Shown here in pieces: positions 60,600-64,000 of a stretch of DNA of 64,000 nucleotides. This DNA comes from Ceratotherium simum simum. Its lineage: Eukaryota > Chordata > Mammalia > Perissodactyla > Rhinocerotidae. The translations under genes and the position numbers were made by a program. Each line of letters begins with the position of its first letter. Position 1 is the stretch's first letter. Location: assembly GCF_000283155.1 (NCBI RefSeq), contig NW_004454180.1, forward strand, positions 24,923,021-24,987,020. Direction: 5' to 3'. The notes below the pieces were generated by a model. The model was given only the letters and a program-made list of their open reading frames with translations, was not told where the DNA came from and did no database searches.

Positions 60600-63261
60600 T
60601 GAAGGTGGAAAATCAGTGATGGTTATTGATCATCAGGCATGTCCCATTCCACCATAGCTATGATTGTGAAGAACAAGAACAAAGTGACGGTAGCTGTTAA
60701 AGGATCTGCATCATTGAAGGCAACGAGACTAACAAAAATTCGCGAAGGGCATATATCAGACATGGAGAAACTTCTAATGAGTTAGATTGAAGACCAGACA
60801 CAGAAGCATATCCCTCTCAGCACCATAAGAATCATGGCCAAAACAAAAAGTTTGTGATATTGAAAGAAAAGGCTGGACCCGACTCTGATGTTGAATTTAC
60901 TGCTAGCTCTGGGTGGTTTAAATGATTCAAGAATCATGTTTATTACATAATGTGAAATTGAGTGGTGAGTCTGCAAGTGCTGATGTGAAGGCAGCTGAAG
61001 AATTTTTGGAAACTCTAGATAAGCTGATTGTGGAGGAAAATTACTTGCCAGAGCAAATATTCAGTATGGATGAAACTTTGCTATTCTAGATACAGATGTC
61101 TGAAAGGACTTTTATCCCTAAGAAGGCCAAGTCAATGCCAGGTTTCAAGGCTTTTAAAGACAGGATAACAGTCTTCGTTTGGGGCAATGTTGCAGGCTAC
61201 TAATTGAAACACTTTGTGATCTGGCACAGTGAGACCCCAGGGTCTTCAAGCATATCAATAAGCACACACTGCCAGTGTCTATAGGAACAATAAGAAGTCA
61301 TGGATGACCCATGCTTCTCTTTCAAGATGCCCTCCTGAATTGCTATGCCAGTGAAATGAAGAAGTACTTTTTGGAGAAAAACATGCCTTTCAAGATTTTG
61401 CTTTTTGTTGATAATGCTCCCAGATGTCCTCCTTTTATTGGTGATCTTCATCCCAATATCAAAGCAGTGTTTCTTCCTCTACAAATACCGCCTCTTTGAT
61501 CCAACAAATGGGTCAAGGAGCTATAGCAGCTTTTAAGGCCTACTACCTGAGGAGCACCTGAAACGACAAACAGTTAGCCATTGATGAGTAAGCAGCTAGT
61601 AACTATGGAGGATCACAATTGGCCACCTCAAAATATGTCTCGGCCTGAAAGACACTTGACCCCCACCCCCACTAACTGACCAAAAGAGTTTGGGATGGGA
61701 GGCCTGCTCCCAGAATAGGCCATCACCATAGACATCTCCTGGTATCTGGAGGGTCTTGCTAAGCCCATTCTTAGTTCTGGTTACCCTTTGTAAGAGACCT
61801 TTACATTGGTAAAGGAAATCTCCATTTGTAAAGGTATCTTCTTCACTGTACCAAGAAGAAGTGGGGGGATGGCCTTACTGAGAAACTTAGAACGGAAGGC
61901 AAGGACTTAAATCAGCATGATAAACTTACCCATTGTTAACTGTGCTGTTTAGGCAATATGCTATCTGACTCCCACTAGGTTCCCATAGATAACATCTCCC
62001 TGGAGCCTCGGTCACCATGGTAATGGGTGTTTGAGCTATTTTTTTCCGGAATTGGAACCCTTTGTCCACTTCAGGCCGGTTGAGACCACCAACCCATCAA
62101 CTGGGCCCACGCAGACATGTGTCTGATAAGCAAACTTTTAACGTCAAGAGGTTAAAACTCCACCCTCAGGGCATGCTAACACTGCCATTCTGTGAACATG
62201 GGTCCTACGAAGAGGCATGAAACCTGACTACGCTTGCACAGATCATCAATTAACTCATCTCTCCCCACCTCCAATCATTTCAGACCACCTTGCCCCCTAC
62301 CCCATAAATATCCCTGAGTCCCTATTTTTGGGGAAGCAGATTTGAGATTCATTCTCCCGTTTTCCTTTCTTGGCTGCCTTGTGATAGTAAACCTTCTCTC
62401 TCTGCTGTAATCTCGTCATCTCGGTGTTTGGCTTTCTGGGCAGTGGGCAAAAACTGACCTGGTGTGGTAACAGACCTTTTCCCAGGCTATTGCTGCAACT
62501 GAGGAAGACATTAAGAAGACGCTGATGCAATTCCAGAAGGATTACAACATCTGTGATTGCATCAGGAACCTTGCTTGGGCTTGAGGTCATGTCACCAAGG
62601 AGTGTACAAATGGCATCTGGAAGAAGCCACTCAAGAGGTTCGTCCATGACTTCAAAGGATTTGCCAAGTATGAGGAGGTTGCAAAAATCAACAAGGTTGA
62701 GATGGCAAAAAACTTTAACCTAGGTGTGGATGAGGACGACATTGAGGATCTTCTAGAGGTGGTTCCTGAGGAATCAATGAGGAACTGTTGGAAGTGGAAC
62801 AGGAACACACAGCTGAAGAAGAGGCAAGAGAAAAGGAAACTGCAGGAGAAGAAAAAGAAGAAGAACCCCCAAGAAAATTCACAGTGAAGGGTTTAGCAGA
62901 AGCGTTTGCAGACCTCAACAAGCTCCTTAAAAAGTTTGAAAACATGGACCCCAACACTGAAAGGTTTTCATTAATAGAGAGGAATGTTTATAGTACGTTA
63001 TCTGCTTACAAGCAAATCTATGATAAAAAAAAAAAAAGAAACAAACCAAGCAAGCCACTGTGGACATATTCCTGAAAAGAGTGACGCCTCCTCGAGTAGA
63101 GCCTCAGGCAGGTCCTTCAGGAGGTATTCCAGAAGAAGGCATTGTTATCATAGGAGATGACAGCTCCATGCTTGTCATTGCCCCTGAAGAACCTTCTAGT
63201 GGGACAAGATGTGGAGGTGGAAGACAGGGATATTGATGATCCTGAGCCTGTGTGGGCCTAA
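60600..63261 (+). pseudogene. Tigger/pogo-type transposase pseudogene
   Basis: Fragments of a TIGD/jerky-like DDE transposase. The first acidic site is in MDET (Asp codon 61069-61071) and the second in VDNAP (Asp codon 61410-61412). About 34 codons later, after a frameshift, the usual MDQG reads MGQG (GGT at 61511-61513), so the third catalytic Asp is gone. Stops occur at 61087-61089 (TAG after LLF) and elsewhere; the relic is then split by the LTR. The C-terminal acidic part survives as open frames at 62702-63075. It cannot encode an active enzyme. Confidence 0.88.
61559..62472 (+). mobile_element. Solo LTR, class I (ERV1)-like, inside Tigger
   Basis: 914 bp beginning TGAAACGACAAACAG and ending GGTGTGGTAACA. 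Flanks CACC (61555-61558) and GACC (62473-62476) fit a 4-bp target duplication with one change. The transposase relic reads across (GAGGAG then GACCTTTTCCCAG). Sense-strand promoter-like CATAAATA lies at 62303 and a variant poly(A) signal AGTAAA at 62396, both as expected for an LTR. No internal retroviral genes are present. Confidence 0.8.
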
Positions 63262-64000
63262 GGTAATGTGCATGTGTTTGTGGCTTAGTTTTTAACAAAA
63301 AAGTTTAAAAGGTAAAAAAAAAAATTTTTTTTAAATAGAAAAAAGCTTATAGAATAAGGATATAAAGAAAGAAAACATTTTTGTACAGCTATACAATGTG
63401 TTTGTGTTTTAAGCTAGTGTCATTACAAGGGTCAAAAAATTAAAAATTTATAAAGTAAACAAGTTACAGTAAGCTAAGATTAATTGTTGAAGAAAGAAAA
63501 ATATTTTTTTATAAATTTAGTGTAGCCTAAGTATACAGTGATTATAAAGTCTACAGTAGTGTACAATAATGTCCAGGCCTTCACATTCACTCACTGCTCA
63601 CTCACTCACTCACCAGAGCAACTTTCAGTCCTGCAAGGTCCATTCATGGTAAGTGTCCTATACAGCTGTATCATTTTTTATCTTCTATACCATATTTTTA
63701 CTGTATCTTTTCTATATGTAGATACATAAATACCATTGTGTTGCAATTGCCTACAGTATTCAATACAGTAACATGCTGTACAGGTTTGTAGCCCAAGAGC
63801 AATAGGCTGTACCATATAGCCTAGGTGTGCAGTGCGCTATACCATATGGGTTTGTGTAAGTACCATCTATGATGTTACCACAGTGATGAAATTGCATAAT
63901 GGTGCATTTCTCAGAACGTATCCCTGTCGTTAAGTGCTGCATGACTTTATACAGATGTAATCTATTAGCTGTTTTGCCTTGTTCTCCAATATTTAAAATC

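Larger units (their letters stand above)
60197..63947 (+). mobile_element. Decayed Tigger-type (TcMar) transposon with nested LTR
   Basis: The right end GTGCTGCATGACTT (63947) is followed by TA. The interior carries a transposase relic, then non-coding sequence and the terminal region from about 63720. Without the LTR (61559-62472) the body is about 2.8 kb. It lacks its own left terminus, where the 210-bp unit sits instead. Subfamily uncertain. Confidence 0.85.

Noticed and set aside
62702..63075. Acidic Glu/Lys-rich frames as a small host gene
   Set aside because: They are the C-terminal part of the Tigger transposase relic, in order with upstream fragments and lacking an intact start.
1..64000. 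CRISPR arrays, operons or prokaryote-type defence systems
   Set aside because: The window is mammalian intron and intergenic DNA; the repeats are dispersed SINEs, LINEs, LTRs and DNA transposons, with no regularly spaced array.

Overview
The window is nuclear DNA from a placental mammal, almost certainly a perissodactyl (horse, rhinoceros or tapir). The best lineage clue is about 21 copies of the equine-type tRNA-derived ERE SINE (GGGGCCGGCC head, RNA polymerase III box B GGTTCGGATCC, and either a GATGTGCAGCTATGAC body or a GGAAGATGGGCACGGATGTTAGC body). Several have intact target-site duplications. The remaining repeats are mammal-wide: MIR, L2, old L1, MLT1/MLT2 LTRs and Tigger elements. 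Horse, rhinoceros and tapir cannot be separated by eye.

The only protein-coding gene I can support is CAAP1 (caspase activity and apoptosis inhibitor 1, formerly C9orf82) on the + strand. All six coding exons are present: 1125-1394, 6331-6531, 7361-7445, 8637-8712, 31141-31214 and 49337-49683. Phases are compatible, every intron is GT-AG, and the joined reading frame is 350 codons plus TAG. A CpG-rich promoter lies at about 940-1480, and candidate poly(A) signals lie at 50411-50761. Introns 4 (22.4 kb) and 5 (18.1 kb) make up most of the window. The listed short open frames outside these exons are shadows of repeats or chance.

Layout: 1-940 upstream sequence; 940-1480 CpG promoter and exon 1; 1395-8712 introns 1-3 with exons 2-4; 8713-31140 intron 4, full of nested transposons (an L1 ORF2 relic cut by an MLT2-like LTR, itself cut by an L1 tail; inverted MLT1 LTRs; a 540-bp MER44/Tigger7-like MITE); 31215-49336 intron 5 with an L2, L1 tails, several EREs and possible CTCF-like motifs; 49337-50780 last exon and 3' UTR; 50780-64000 gene-poor downstream DNA. 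The window ends with a decayed Tigger-type transposon (about 60195-63947). It has a solo class-I-like LTR (61559-62472) inside its transposase relic and a 210-bp MITE-like unit (59985-60194) at its left end.

I found no previously undescribed gene system. The most interesting observations are a seven-codon upstream ORF whose stop overlaps the CAAP1 start codon (ATGA), an ETS/CRE-like composite in the promoter, inverted repeats around exons 2-4 that could favour exon circularisation or RNA editing, and the composite Tigger/MITE/LTR structure. Repeat subfamily names come from recognition, not from a database search.
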